64,000 nt of DNA, taken from positions 30,055,517 through 30,119,516 of the forward strand of contig CM054140.1 of NCBI GenBank assembly GCA_028751875.1, in the 5' to 3' direction. The stretch's first letter is position 1, and each line of letters opens with the position of its first letter. The notes beneath the pieces were generated by a model. That model did not search any database. It was not told the origin of the DNA and saw only the letters and a list, made by a program, of their open reading frames with translations. Source of the DNA: Rapana venosa (Eukaryota; Mollusca; Gastropoda; Neogastropoda; Muricidae). Positions 1-11,711 of this stretch are shown piece after piece. The position numbers and the translations under genes are program-made.

Positions 1-79
1 CCTCTTTATAGGTCGTTAATAACTTGCTCCATCTCCCTCTCTGAACTTCAAATACACATGATTCTTGCCATTTTGGTCA

Positions 80-425
80 GGTCGATTACCTGGAATAGCC
101 TTATTTCAATGTTTGCACTCATTTTTTTGAAACTTGCAAGACCGACCTTTTTCATTCGTTCTCCTGTACCTTGACTTATATTTGACTCCAAACCTGCCGA
201 ATGTGTCAAATGCACCTGCCTCTTTCTCTTTGATGTATGCTTTCTGTGATTACATACAACACTTATCTGTCGATGTGTTGTGGTGATGTGTCTGTGTGTG
301 GTGTGTGTGTTGTACTGTGCGTGTGGTGTTGCGGTCTGCAATGCAATCCTTGTTTATACCCATGCCAACACAGAGGCCATTTCAGGCTTTACTTGACAAT
401 TTTTGAATTCTCAGATTAAAACTAA
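80..425 (+). mobile_element. LINE 3' end (D) + GT-rich tract + family C 5' part
   Basis: Bases 80-255 match the D segments at 17515 and 18723 (CR1/L2-like RT C-terminal remnant). A GT-rich tract follows at about 285-335. The family-C start (TTTATA..GCCAACACAGAGGCC) is at 340-425. The same D-GT-C order recurs at 17.5-17.95 kb. Confidence 0.6.
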
Positions 426-539
426 GCAACTTGATGCATGCAGTAATTTAACATCAAGATTTAACCAATCTTCTGTTATTCTCAACAGTGTGTGTATGTG
501 TATATATACACATATGGTGTCTCCCTCCTTGTACTGTTC

Positions 540-860
540 CTTAGGACATATTGGCCACCAGATGTTCGTGTGACATGCTTATCCCTTTAGTTTGCATTTT
601 TCATTGAAGTCAGCTCTTCATATGGTCCATGTTTTTAATTCTCGTTCTCACTTCCCATTACTGATATGTCTCTGATGAGATACCAAGGAGTTTGCGAGCA
701 CCTCATCTCGTATTGCTTGTATTATTTCAATGTAATGCGTATGGTGTTCACCAGCATACAAAATTGTGGATATGACCAAGGAATGCATCAGTCTATCTTG
801 ACGCGATGGCGATGTCCTTGTCGTTCCAAGGACTGTCAGTTTGGTCATTACTGCGAGTGT
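540..860 (-). mobile_element. Non-LTR retrotransposon RT fragment (relic)
   Basis: Minus-strand reading gives MTKLTVL...RLMHSLVISTILYA, the post-catalytic RT region of the same LINE type as at 9120-9790. It is broken by frame changes and has no complete domain. Confidence 0.55.
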
Positions 861-1905
861 GTCTTGGCTAGTTTTTGATCCATCATCAGATACACAGCTC
901 CCAGAAATTTGTAAGTAATGACATTTTATGATTTTCTTACATCTATATATTATGTCATGCTGATGCTGTTGGCACTATCTGTCATCAGTTACGTTTTCTC
1001 TAATGAATCTGACACCATATGCCTTGAAGAGGCTTTCATCAAAATAAAACTCTTAATTTTAATGCTCATTAACAATCAAACTAAGTATAATATCAAGATT
1101 ACAATATATTGTTTGAAACATTCTCGTGGGGGGGGGGGGGGTATAAAAAGAAAGCACCAGCATCCAATGCCAACTAACACGCGAGAAAGGACCCCACCAC
1201 CCACCTCCAAACCCAGTTGGCTTCCTTCTAGTAATGAATTTAGTGTTTATTATGATTTTCAAAATCTATTTTATGATAATAAAGTAATGCTTTGCAAAAT
1301 CGCTAGGCTTTTTGTGACTAGTTATGTACTTTTTTAATGTTGTAACTGGAGAATAATTATATCATTTCTATTTTTTATAGTTTTTGTTTTTTTCTTTCTT
1401 TCTGATAGTAATCCAATCAAGCAATACTTTAGTTTTTAAAATGCCAAAGATTTCCATTGCCTCTGCAAAGAGAGACTGATTTCAAGAACACAGTACTAAT
1501 ACATATTCCAGCTTTACCAGGTGATTTTATCACATGTCTCTGTTAACAAAGACGAATTTAAATTCACTTTTGTTGAGTTAATGATGCTAAATAAGGAAGC
1601 CACTGTCAAAAGGGAATAGCACTGTTCTGCCATCCGCTACAAAAAATGTATGGTCGTCCATTGCCGTCATACGTCAAGTTCCCTCTTTTTTGGTTCATGC
1701 AGCAAATCCAACGACAACAATAGAAATGAGTAATGATAATGTTAGTAACAGCAGCTACAACAAAATTAAACATGATAATATTATGATCATTACGATGATT
1801 TACACCATACTTTACAGCATGTTTAAGGAAAGACTGTTCACTACACAATCACACAAATTAAAACAATACTCATAAACTCAGAGAGACAACACACTTAACA
1901 CCAGC
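861..1905. other. No gene seen; contains a G-run
   Basis: AT-rich sequence with a 13-14 base poly-G run near 1128-1141 and no recognisable coding or repeat family. Confidence 0.5.
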
Positions 1906-1912
1906 ATATTTT

Positions 1913-1957
1913 CACGCACACACACATGCACGCACGCACGCACACATGCACACACAC
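1913..1957. repeat. (CA)n microsatellite with CACG variants
   Basis: Alternating CACACATGCACGCACG units. Confidence 0.85.
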
Positions 1958-1959
1958 GT

Positions 1960-3335
1960 TGCAATTTTGGTAACTGAATGCAAACAGAAAATTCCAGCAA
2001 CTATTTCCAAACGAAGAAGACCACAACTTGATTTCTGACTGGAATTTATGAACTGTTATATAAAAATAAGCAAATGCCTATAAGTAAAATACTGAAAGCC
2101 AGCAACTGTTATTTTTGTGAAACTGAATGATCATTCTTGCAGTGTGACAGATAAGAAATAAACAGAACCCATTTGGTTTGTCTTTTCTTTTGCAATGAAT
2201 CTCATGAAATAGTAGAACTTTACTGAGCATGCATTTTGCCCCCAATGCCATAACTGCACAATTTGATAGTGGGTACTTAGGTAGAGAACTGTTAAGGGTG
2301 TGTGAAGTACCAACAATATGAGGAATGTGTATTGCAGCTGACACAACTGTCTTTATCAGCCACAAATCAACCACGTGATCAGTTCTTCTATGGAAGAAGG
2401 ACTTCCCTTCACTCAGTATGCAATCATTGAAGATGATGGTGAACTATTTATCTCTGGATGAGTGAATGGCTGAACTCACACCATCCCTGGCCCTTTCTTT
2501 CCACCTGAATACAACAAACCTTTACCTGTACCTGGCACACAAAAGAGTATGTTGTTTCTATCACTCGGAGATTATCAGCTAGGCCTCAATCCTAAGGTTC
2601 AAATTACATTTACACCATGACACGTGCTTGGTTGAAAATGTTATCTTGCATCATGCAGTATACTAGTTTGAAATAATAATTATATATGGAATTTATATAA
2701 CGTTGAATCTTGTAAAAAAACAATGAGTCATAGCTGCAGTGCACACACAGTCTTTGAACAGTAGCATTGAATCATTATAAGCTACATACCCAGCATCACT
2801 TCAGCCATTATTGGGTAGCTGTTTCTTGTGACTAAGGAACATTCCACAGTCAAATATAATCAGCTACCCTCTTTCTCAAACTTAGGAAACACCCATGTTT
2901 GGCAGCACTGACCAGTCATCATTTGCTTTAAGGAAAGAGACCCATTGGTGCTGGCCAGACATACTTGAAAAACCACACCAACACACATTGTCATTATCAT
3001 AATGTGATGAGGCCTTCACATAAAAATTATTGAGAGCTTTTTTCTTATCATTTCCAGAGGACTGTTGATTTCTACATCTGGAGCATAGCTATGGCAAAAG
3101 AACAGCCATAGTTTGCATACTGGGCTACAGGTCTGACTTTTCCAGTTATGTATTTTTAAGCCTGTTTACACACTAAACACTGCAGACATCATAATGATGA
3201 CAATGATAATGATGACTTGACAAAGTACATGCTTGCTTTCTTGCTTGCCATGGGTCATACATTTGTGCTCATTGGCTTGCTCTTCACAACCAAGATGGAA
3301 TGATGTATCCCAACTATTCCCCTCTCAGACATATG
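1960..3335. other. No gene seen; small dispersed motif at 2685-2715
   Basis: Nothing coding was recognised. Bases 2685-2715 carry the GGAATTTATATAACG..CTTGTAAA motif that also occurs near 24311, 42284 and 50035. Confidence 0.45.
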
Positions 3336-3499
3336 TTAAGAGAAAAAAGTGTGCATCAGGTACACGAACACTACCATGCTCTTATGAAAGCTAAGATTAG
3401 TGCAGTCGGTTTTATAAATACATTTTATACTCTCAGGTGCTGGATTTTGCGGACCAAAATATCCTGACATCCCCGAATTAGAGGATTGCAGGATGGAGA

Positions 3500-4480
3500 G
3501 ACTGAAAAGAACACTGACCATTATGAACAATGCTCCTGCTTTCTTACTGCATATTTTGGTTCCTTATTTGGGGAAAAAACCTTTATTGAAGCTCTTTTGG
3601 GGGCAGCAGTAATGGTGTGTGGGTTAAGAGGGAAAACACAGAGGAGAGAGGGAGGTCATTCCAGATCGATGGCCCAGAAACAGAGAAAGACCGACGGCCA
3701 ATGGTGGACTGGTTGAATAGAGGTTTTCGTAAGCACAAGGTATCTGCAGCAAAGCGGAGGGAACGAGAAGGAGTAAACAGGTGAATATTCACAGAGGTAG
3801 GAAGGTGCTGTTTTATAGAGACATTTGTAACAGAGGGTACTGATCTTATAGTTTACTCTCTGTGGCACAGGCAACCAGTGAAGAGATCGCAAGAGAGGAG
3901 TAATGTGCTCAGATTTTTTTCTTTCCGAGGACTAGGCAAGCTGCAGAATTTTGTATACGATGAAGGAGTGGATAGATGATGCTGGCAGACCACTAAGAAG
4001 AGATTGCAATAGTCCAGACGTGAGAGAACGAGTGACAAATTTTTGGATGTTGCATCGTGGACGATATTTTCAAACTGCACTGATGCGCTGCAATTGATAG
4101 TAGCACGACAGGCAGGTTTGGTGATGAATTTTTGTATAGAGAGTGTGTTGTCTATAACGACCCCTAGATATTTCACAGCAGTTGAAGAGGGACAGACGCA
4201 TTGCCAAATTCTATTGAAGCTGTTGTGATGGAAGAGAGTTTGTGTTTTGGGCCCTATAAGCATGGCTTCGGTTTTATCTCATTTAGCTATAACTTGTTCT
4301 CTATCATCCAATTTGGATATCTTGAAGGGGTAGGACATATTTAAACAAGAGAGAAGGCAGATTTTCGGGGGTAACACTGCTAAGAATTTGAGAGTCCTCT
4401 GCATAGAAAAGATGGTTGTCTTTAACAATAACTTAAATATTTCCTCTTTGTGATGTGACTGCACCTATATTTCTCTTTAT
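3500..4480 (-). mobile_element. CR1/L2-like LINE reverse transcriptase relic
   Basis: Read 4480 to 3500 on the minus strand, the order is: YAEDSQ (decayed YADD box), SVTPENLPSL, DIQI, AMLIGPK, VKYLGVVIDNTLSIQKF, LVLSRLDYCN, RSLHWLPVPQRVNYKI and GRRSFSVSGPSIWNDLP. This is the full C-terminal half of an RT of this class in the right order, but spread over three frames with stops. It is an old, inactive 5'-truncated copy. Confidence 0.88.
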
Positions 4481-4659
4481 ACAACAAAAGTTATCATGAA
4501 GCTTGACAAGCAGTCCCACTCATTGCCCAACTCTACCCAAGAAGAAGACACACTAGTGGGTGCATCCCACCAGTCTTGGCCATTTTTCAATGTCAGCATT
4601 TACAAGAGCACCCATAAGAGGTCAGGGACAGCAGGTGGCAGTGACCATTACCCCATCAT

Positions 4660-4830
4660 TCCTACAACAATCCAAACTAATATTTATAGCCCCGCCAACC
4701 ACAGAGGCCATATCAGGGCTGTCACCTGGTAAAAAAATTTTAAATTGCAAATGGAAACAGTGCAACAACATACTGATTAAATCGAAGAGTTTAAACCAAC
4801 TCTATTGTTGTTCCTTGTGTAACACATCAC
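4660..4830 (+). mobile_element. Family C copy (5' part)
   Basis: Contains TTTATAGCCCCGCCAACCAC and AGAGGCCATATCAGGGCTGT, shared with the copies at 7505, 11715, 12455, 12800, 14990, 17816 and 18353. Confidence 0.75.
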
Positions 4831-4929
4831 ACAAAAGAGTACTTTGTGTTCATTGTTTCTAACCCTAGCAAGGAAAATGACTCCAATTTACTACAAGGGT
4901 AATTTTCTCCCGATGAATTATTTCCCTTG

Positions 4930-5108
4930 GTTTTTTACTGCCGCCTTTTCTAATGTTCTTTTCCTCCCAGAAGGGTAGGGACGTGATGTTTTGGAAGCCA
5001 TCTTGACATGTGCTCGATTCGTGCAGGAATACGACGTTTTCGAGAAGTCCTGTGTTGACAGTGACTGCCTAGGCCTGGTTCTTCACCTCAGATGCTGACC
5101 ACTGGGAG
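4930..5108 (+). promoter_or_regulatory. Possible promoter / 5' UTR of the 5109 exon
   Basis: This is a locally CpG-containing, non-repetitive segment with CCATCTTGAC at 4999 and no simple repeats. It leads into the ATG at 5109. The evidence is compositional only. Confidence 0.25.
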
Positions 5109-5213
5109 ATGGCTGATGAGTCAGCCAGACACCATGTCCCGACTGAGGAGGATATCCAGAGACTCAGCGAGATGATGAACAGGAACATCGTTTCATCGTC
5201 TCATCTAACATCG
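5109..5213 (+). CDS. Possible first coding exon of an unrecognised gene
   Basis: An ATG after GGGAG opens MADESARHHVPTEEDIQRLS then EMMNRNIVSSSHLTS. It is followed by a candidate donor (CG|GTAGTA at about 5214) and, without splicing, by a hydrophobic run to a stop at 5301. The 5' flank has CpGs, unusual for this repeat-rich part, and a CCATCTTG (YY1-type) element at 4999-5006. It overlaps no repeat family recognised here. I cannot find its next exon and do not recognise the product. It could be a chance ORF. Confidence 0.35.
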
Positions 5214-5219
5214 GTAGTA

Positions 5220-5725
5220 GCATCGGTCCATTTTATAATCGTTTATCTTTCAGTTGTGAATCTTTTGTTTCCTGATCTGAGACGATCCATGATTGGTTGG
5301 TAGTGAGGACTGGACAAAATAATTAACAGAATAGTTTGTGTTTTTAATTGTATTTGTAATACAGTTGGTGATGTGTGTGATTGTAGTTTAGTGGTAGTAG
5401 TAGTAGAATAAATTGGGAACCCAACTTGCTTGGCCTGAAGAATTACATTGAATGAATGTTGTTCGTCACATTCATAGTGTTTCAGTGTGATTGCTGAGTG
5501 AGTTGAGGTAATAATTTTCACTACTACTTATTGTCTCCCTTTTATATTACATTTCTATTTTTCTTCTATCTTTTTCCTATCCCACACCCCCCCCCCCCCC
5601 CTTTTTCACTCCCAGCCTATTAGTAGGTGAGCCGTAATCCTCTTGAGGGATACTTAAGACAATAGGATAAGTTTAGGATCCCATTTCTGGTGCCGGATCA
5701 GATGGTGCTGGGAATCGGGGTGGCT
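5220..5725. other. No gene seen; C-run at 5586-5602
   Basis: Low-complexity, GTAGT-rich and pyrimidine-rich sequence with a ~17-base poly-C run. No repeat family recognised. Confidence 0.45.
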
Positions 5726-5835
5726 TGGCCAACCATAAGGGTCAACCCAGGATGGTCGCTGTGTTGTGGGAGAAACCACATTAACATAATTATAAAATGA
5801 GATGAAACCAAAACCAGATTCCTTAACATTGTTTT
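5726..5835 (+). mobile_element. Family C copy (3' part only)
   Basis: Carries the C 3' half (GGCCAACCATAAGGGTCAAC, then ACATTAACA..AAAATGAGAT and ATTCCTTAA). It runs straight into element A, as also happens at 15130-15236. Confidence 0.65.
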
Positions 5836-7500
5836 TCTAGTTCTTGTTCTTCCTTGCTCTTGTTCTTACTGTTTACTCCCCGACTGACCCTCAGCCCTAC
5901 ACAAATAACTTCCCACAGTGGTACTACACGAAGCCAAACTGCCCATCTTGCCATCATACTTAAGGTAAAGCACTTCAATGACCGTGTATACTTAAAAACT
6001 GCCTGTAAAACCAACAGAAAGGGGCTATGTAAAACATAAAGCTCTACCAACTACCAGCTTAAAGAACTGTTAAGCAGCTTGTGAAAATAAAAAAGCAGAT
6101 TAGATGAGAGGCTAAGTCAATCCATCACAAGAAAACAGCCTTATAATTCCTGCACACCCAAATCTAGTCATCAAACCCAAGCAACAAGCAGAAGCCACAG
6201 AGAAAAATATTGCACTGAGCTATGAGACAGATAGCCTTAAAACTGGAGACTCCCAAATGACAATGATAATGATGGAAAAGCCATAATAAATAAACACTAC
6301 TGAAGAAAATCGCTCTCCAATGACAAAGGAGCCAACAGACAGGTTTCCAGATGACAATATTAACACGAGCCTCAGAGCCAGTCTGTCCCCCAGCTTATGT
6401 CCACATGAATGACACAGGTCAGCCTATATCAACCTCCACATTCAGCAGCTGATTCAGCCAGCATTCAATTAACACCCAAACCAAGGGGGGACTCATATCA
6501 TAGCTCAGCTAGTCATCTGCATTGATGAAAACCGCTCCTGTGCAGAAATCTGTCATGAGGGAGCACAAACAGTACAGGACGACAACACACTTGGAGAGCT
6601 TGACAAATGTAAACACTACACATGTCAAAGCCATGACACTGAAGACAGTTTCCCCTCAACCTCCTGTATGGTCAACATGACAACTTCAGCCACCATGTTA
6701 GATCATCTGGAAATGTCAGACACAATAGGGTGGTACCAGGAACCCGGGCAAGGCAACATCCCAGGGAACACCAAAGAATCCCTCAACAGCTCTCAAGCTG
6801 ACCCCACACAATCTGAAAAACATGCGTCCATGTTCCCAGATCCCTCAGTGATCAAGTCAGCCACAGCACTGGAGACACGCTTTGACGCCTTCCTGGAACA
6901 TCCCCTCTGACACCCCCCACCTTGTATCCTCATCCCACAGATGACCAGCGTCGTCAGCCAGAGCCATCATGTGAACCACACAGGGGGTCCAGGGGAACTG
7001 CGCTCCTGCATCACAACGTCAACACCTGCAGTGTCCACAATGACAAACACCCACAAGCTGCACCCTGCCCTGTCCTGCTGATGCCACCTCACAGATTTCA
7101 CAGAAAAGACCTGCCCAGGATGACTGATGTAAACACTGCACCAGGCCTAGGTCCTACACAGAAGCTCAACGTCACAACACCCTGCACCTTGTCAGCCATC
7201 AAATGTGGCACTGCACAAAACCAAGCAGTCAGCCAGTGCCCAACCAACACCACCCACTCCATGCATGATCTTCATGCCAAGTGACCCATCACCCTGGTTG
7301 ATACCAAAGTACTGCTCACCTTCAGTTCAGCCATGCCCCAGATACAGATACAACCAGAGAAGATACCACACAATTGGGAGTCAAATTTCCAGACCAATAA
7401 ACTGCTCTTCTAAATGCTGTTTTTCATTCCCGTTACATATCTGTAGAATATCACAGTTTGTGTTGTTAATGTTCCCAGTAACTGAAATCAATTTGAAAGT
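5836..7500 (+). mobile_element. Degenerate element A, copy 1
   Basis: Matches 15236-16930 along its length, starting at the CTACACGAAGCCAAACTG block. A core at about 6690-7260 is also shared with 23112-23730. Between about 6810 and 7010 the three copies look nearly identical, although their flanks have diverged. No intact ORF spans it. The second copy continues into RT remnants, so A is read as part of a CR1-like LINE. Confidence 0.65.
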
Positions 7501-7504
7501 TTCC

Positions 7505-7790
7505 AATCTTGTTTATAAGCCCTGCTGACACAGAGGCCATATCGAGGCTGCCAACTCACAACAGTTTAAATCTCATATTAAAACTGTGCAACTATATACA
7601 GATTAAAATGGGGTTTAAAACCAACTCTACCGTTGTTCCTTGTATCAACACTCTGGCCAATCATTAGGGTAAAGCTAGGATGGTCACTGGTTGTTGGAGA
7701 AACCACATCAATGACACATAAAATGAGATAAAACCAAAACCAATTTCCTTAAAACCAACCCTGTTCTTAGAGAACAACTCTGACATTGTA
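7505..7790 (+). mobile_element. Family C copy inserted within element A
   Basis: A near full-length C sequence interrupts A after GTTTCCAATCTTG. The uninterrupted A sequence is seen at about 16925. Confidence 0.7.
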
Positions 7791-7794
7791 AATC

Positions 7795-8230
7795 ATATCA
7801 GTTGGAGAAAAGCCAAATTCTCTCAAGAAGTTAATGTTCGGTGGAACATCACGAACTAGGATCTTTATAGAATCTGCAGTAAAATGTTTGTGCCTAATAA
7901 TGGTAATATCCTAAACATCTTGCCATCAGGCTGTCACACCACAGTTTTGCTAATGATAATCAGCTTATGTTTCAAGTGACATTCCTCTACTTCTTCTCTC
8001 AATTCAGTCCACCAGATATTGAAGTATGGATACAAACGAACTTCAGCTGAACAATGACAAATCTCATATGAATGCTCCTTTTTTATACCCAAGAAACACC
8101 AAGTCTGAAGCCCTTCCTGAAACCATTTTCCTTGATGGATACATGGTAAAACGTGACAGCATGGTGCACAACTTCGGGTGACACACTCACAACCAATTCC
8201 TTACATTTCAGCACATGGTTCCTCTACATG
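7795..8230 (+). mobile_element. RT remnant of element A, copy 1
   Basis: Matches 17200-17470. Decayed reading gives DNQLMF, DIEVWIQT, LNNDKSH, SEALPETIFLDGYM, recognisable as the FADD..DI.WM..NKL.LNDDKTE region of CR1/L2-like RTs, out of frame in places. Confidence 0.65.
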
Positions 8231-8284
8231 CCATTCCTTCTATCTTGAACACTGATGTGCAAGTTCAGTTCATTACTATCTCAA

Positions 8285-8402
8285 TGATCTGACCAAAAGA
8301 ATAGGATGAACAATGAAATGCTAATGATCTGACTGGAAGAACAGGATGAACAATTAACTGCTATTGACCTGCCCAGAAGAACAGGATGAACAATTAAATG
8401 CC
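8285..8402 (+). repeat. 40-bp tandem repeat, three units
   Basis: Units start TGATCTGACC / TGATCTGACT / TGACCTGCCC and share AGGATGAACAAT at the same offset. The third unit ends where a SINE begins. Confidence 0.85.
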
Positions 8403-8415
8403 AAGTAGTTGTTGT

Positions 8416-8585
8416 TTTTATTCTTTTATATCGAGGGGAATGGAATAAGCACTTATGTGCTTTTTTACATCCAGTCCCTGTGTGTATGCAGTTTTGTAAA
8501 TTTTTGTCATCTGTTCCCACCGGCACACAATGGCCTACTCTTACGAAAAGCGGAACAGGATTTAACATGTGCGCAAGATGTTCTG
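8416..8585 (-). mobile_element. SINE family F fragment (tail part)
   Basis: Shares the block from ATATCGAGG..AATGGAATAAGCAC through CACACAATGGCCTACTC to GTGCGCAAGATG with copies at 24367, 36671, 38028, 45477 and 56836. The tRNA-like head is missing here. Confidence 0.8.
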
Positions 8586-8640
8586 TTAAATCAGAGCTGT
8601 GGTGGCTGACAGTATGAAGCTTTTCTGCTAGGAAGTGATG

Positions 8641-9057
8641 GGACCTGAGTGGTCTATTGTATAAAGCATGGTCAAACTTAGGACCCGAGTGGTGTATTGT
8701 ATAAACCATGGTCAAACTTGGGACCTGAGTGGTCTATTGTATAAAACATGGTCAAACTTGGGACCTGAGTGGTCTATTGTATAAAACATGGTCAAACTTA
8801 GGACCTGGGTGGTCTATTGTATAAAACATGGTCAAACTTGGGACCTGAGTGATCTATTGTATAAAACATGGTCAAACTTAGGACCTGGGTGGTCTATTGT
8901 ATAAAACATGGTCAAACTTAGGACCTGGGTGGTCTATTGTATAAAACATGGTCAAATTGAGGACCTGGGTGGTCTATTGTATAAAACATGGTCAAACTGA
9001 GGACCTGAGTGGTCTATTGTATAAAGCATGGTCAAACTGAGGACCTGGGTGGTCTAC
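8641..9057 (+). repeat. 40-bp minisatellite, ten full units plus a part
   Basis: Units begin at 8641, 8681, 8721 and so on to 9001, each close to GGACCTGAGTGGTCTATTGT then ATAAAACATGGTCAAACTTA. Units differ at only a few positions and two diverged ones lie at the left end. The phase is exactly 40 bases throughout. Confidence 0.98.
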
Positions 9058-9119
9058 TTTGTTGTGCATAGACTTGTCTTGATCATGAGAGTCTCTGGAA
9101 AATAGTGTTGATATCAAGA

Positions 9120-9790
9120 CTGTTATTTTTTTTCCTTTTTGGATGTGTGTACAAGTAGTTTTTGGTAGTTTGGCGGGGGGGGGGGGGGCAATTTATTGAA
9201 ATGATGTTGCCTGTGTAGCTGATATGCCCATATGTTGACTAGATAAAATTGCCAGAGAAGAAAATCATTAAAGGTGTTTAGGGCTGAGAGGAGGATCCTA
9301 ACGCATGTGTATGAATTGAGAAACATAGAGGTGCAGAACACAGTGTGACAAAGATATTTGAAAGATTCTATTTGTTCAAATTGATGACCTTTTATGACAA
9401 TGCTAACTCTAATGTCACTGATGCCATTTACCAAGACCTTGCACTTCTCTGAACTGATATCGTACCTTAAGCGCTAGTTCTTTCTGTTTGCCTGCTTGTA
9501 ACTTCTTGCTTGTTCTTTCTTTCTACGAGATCAGATTTTCAGTTCTTCCACTGTGCAACTACAAAGTGATGAGATCACATTCGCAGGGGGTGTGTGTGTG
9601 TGTGGGGGGTGGGGTGTGTCAGTGTTTTGTGTGTGTGTGTGTTGTTTTTTTTTGAAGAATTCATTGTTATTGCAGAGGTCAGTGTCATCAGCAAACCTAT
9701 GATCACGAATGGATCTGCCATCAAAGATATACGGAGCATCTCCTGCATGATCTTTTTTTTTAAATTGAATTAAGTGGGCCAAAGTATGCA
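9120..9790 (-). mobile_element. LINE reverse transcriptase relic
   Basis: Minus-strand order is HAGDAPYIF, RFADDTDL (catalytic box), then after a GT tract VNGISDI, GHQFEQIESFKYL and NTFNDFL. This is the FADD-to-FKYL part of a different LINE type from the 3.5-4.5 kb one. It is interrupted by poly-G (9174-9189) and a microsatellite (9585-9650). Confidence 0.78.
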
Positions 9791-9899
9791 GCCCTGTCTT
9801 TGTTGTTTGAATGAAACTTCCAACCGGCTATTCAATAGACTGCACTGCTACCCTCAAAATTAATCATAGCACTCATAATATTGAAAAGATCAATTATAT

Positions 9900-10620
9900 T
9901 AAAGTCTTCAAAATTGTAAACTACTGGCATCAATACTACTAAAACTGCTGGGGAGGAAGAAAGGAAAGGAAAAAATTTGTAGGTAAATTAAGTAGACTTT
10001 TTTCCTTTTCAGCTTGTTACCCGACTACCAAACAGCTAAGGGCTCTGGAATCTTGGTGTCAAATCTTGGTTCAGGGCTTTCCCGATTCTGCTGGTGCTGT
10101 ATCTGGTCCTTCCATTTTCATGTACCTCTGTGTGTGTGTGTGTGTTGTGTGTGTGTGTGTGTGTGTGTGTTGTGTGTGTGTGTCATGGTGTGTGTGTACG
10201 CGTGTGCTTGCGTTGTGTGGGTGTAAATACCCGTTTGTGTGTCTGTGAATGTGGGTGTGGATGTGTGTATGTGGGTGTGGATGTGTGATGCATGTGTGGA
10301 TGTTTGTGCATATACATATTACCTCGGTAATCTATGACAAGCAATCCCAGCATCAGTTCCAGCTGACATTGTGGTAACGTCATTCTTCATCCCATCCCCC
10401 CATCCTGCTGATGCATGATGACCTGTCCATCAAATCATGAACAGTCAGACTTTCCACGGAGAAAAAAATAAATACTTCCATTATTTATTTTTTTAAATTT
10501 TAACTCTATTTCAAAATGCCAGTTCGTGGGGTGGAATAGCCCAGTGGGCAAGACCTAGCGATCTGACAGAGCAGGTTTTGAGCCACCACTGACATGTCCT
10601 CCATTCGTGGTGATTTTTTC
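9900..10620 (+). mobile_element. Repeat B, copy 1, ending in a tRNA-like segment
   Basis: Matches 19760-20600 on both sides of a GT array: CTACCAAACAGCTAAGGGCT before it, TCAGTTCCAGCTGACATTGT after it. At 10530-10585 there is a tRNA-like stretch with TAGCCCAGTGG (A-box-like) and GGTTTTGAGCC (decayed B-box). Confidence 0.75.
10125..10300. repeat. (GT)n array
   Basis: A long GT array with ATGTG and GGGTG variants in the middle of repeat B. Cys/Val- or His/Thr-rich ORFs across it are artefacts. Confidence 0.95.
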
Positions 10621-11130
10621 CCCCCTGGAATTTACTCAACAGAAAATAACAGTAATAAACAGTGCAGGCCAAATTTGCACACAGAATGTTTTTCTGATTG
10701 CTTTTCAACTGAACAATAGCAATTCATTGTAATATTTATGCCTGATCTATATAGCCTATTTTGGCCTTCCAGTACCAAAGAAGCAAACTGTATTTCTTTT
10801 CAAATGGACCTCTGCTTTTTACAGTAACCAAGTGTTTATTATCTTAACATTACTTTTTTTTACAATTAAAATGACTAAACACATGCATTTCCTCTTTACC
10901 AACACACACAACAATATTTCAGCTCAATATGAATGTCTAAATAATTATGTCAACAGATACATATAAACAGCAAAATGTTTCCCACATTCTTACCTGAATA
11001 CCGAATGTTTAATCTCTGGCATCAGATTTGCTGACCCTTGGTTAAGGTTCTCAGATTTCCAGTCTCTGGCAACATATAACTTAGTAACACTTGTGAGTGT
11101 AGTCGCTGTACTATTAGCATGCTTTCTTCT
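10621..11130. other. No gene or known repeat seen
   Basis: Unique-looking AT-rich sequence. Confidence 0.4.
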
Positions 11131-11135
11131 TTCTT

Positions 11136-11290
11136 CTGTGTGTGTGTGTGTGTGTGCGCGCGCGGTGTGTGTGTGTGTGTGTGTGGTTTGTAGTGGGGTG
11201 TGGGGTGGGGATGTTGTGGTGTGTTGTGGTGTGGTGTGAAGAGTGGTGTGGTGTGTGTGGTTGTGTGCGTGCACACATGTGCATGTAGAT
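11136..11290. repeat. (GT)n / GTGGTGT-rich array
   Basis: GT repeat with an internal CGCGCG and a TGTGGTG variant block. Confidence 0.93.
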
Positions 11291-11710
11291 GTATGCATGT
11301 TAGGTTGTCTTCAATGTCTTTCCTCTTTAAGCAGTAACAGACTCTTGGTAAAAGATGAACAAGTGGGATGCAGGAGGGGATGGCAAGATTCACTGTGAAA
11401 AATCTAGAAACAAAAAAGGGAGAGGGAAAAGATATAATGGTCCGATTAGAGAACACTGAATTTAAATGCATTAATGGTCCAAATAGAGAACACTGAATTA
11501 AAATGCATGAAGTTTTTTAAAGAGAAGAAAAGGAACTAATGAAAAGTTATAAACACTATGAGCGACTCTGAAATCTTGAAAAGGACTCCATCCAATACCG
11601 TTTCATTGAAATTTTAATCCAAATATTGCTTCTTTGAAGACTTTTGGTAGTAAAGATTGTATCTTTTCACAATCCAATCCTGTAAGTAGGACAGAGTGGG
11701 AGAGAGAGAG
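11291..11710. other. No gene seen; short internal duplication
   Basis: A ~40-base direct duplication (AATGGTCC..ATTAGAGAACACTGAATTTA and AATGGTCC..AGAGAACACTGAATTAA) lies at 11437-11505. Nothing else recognised. Confidence 0.5.
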
Positions 11711-11711
11711 A

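Noticed and set aside
6668..7284. Protein-coding gene in the conserved core of element A
   Set aside because: The frames differ between copies and are broken by stops. The conservation is shared by dispersed repeats. Kept as mobile element only.
8641..9057. CRISPR-like array
   Set aside because: The units abut with no variable spacers and the genome is eukaryotic. It is a minisatellite.
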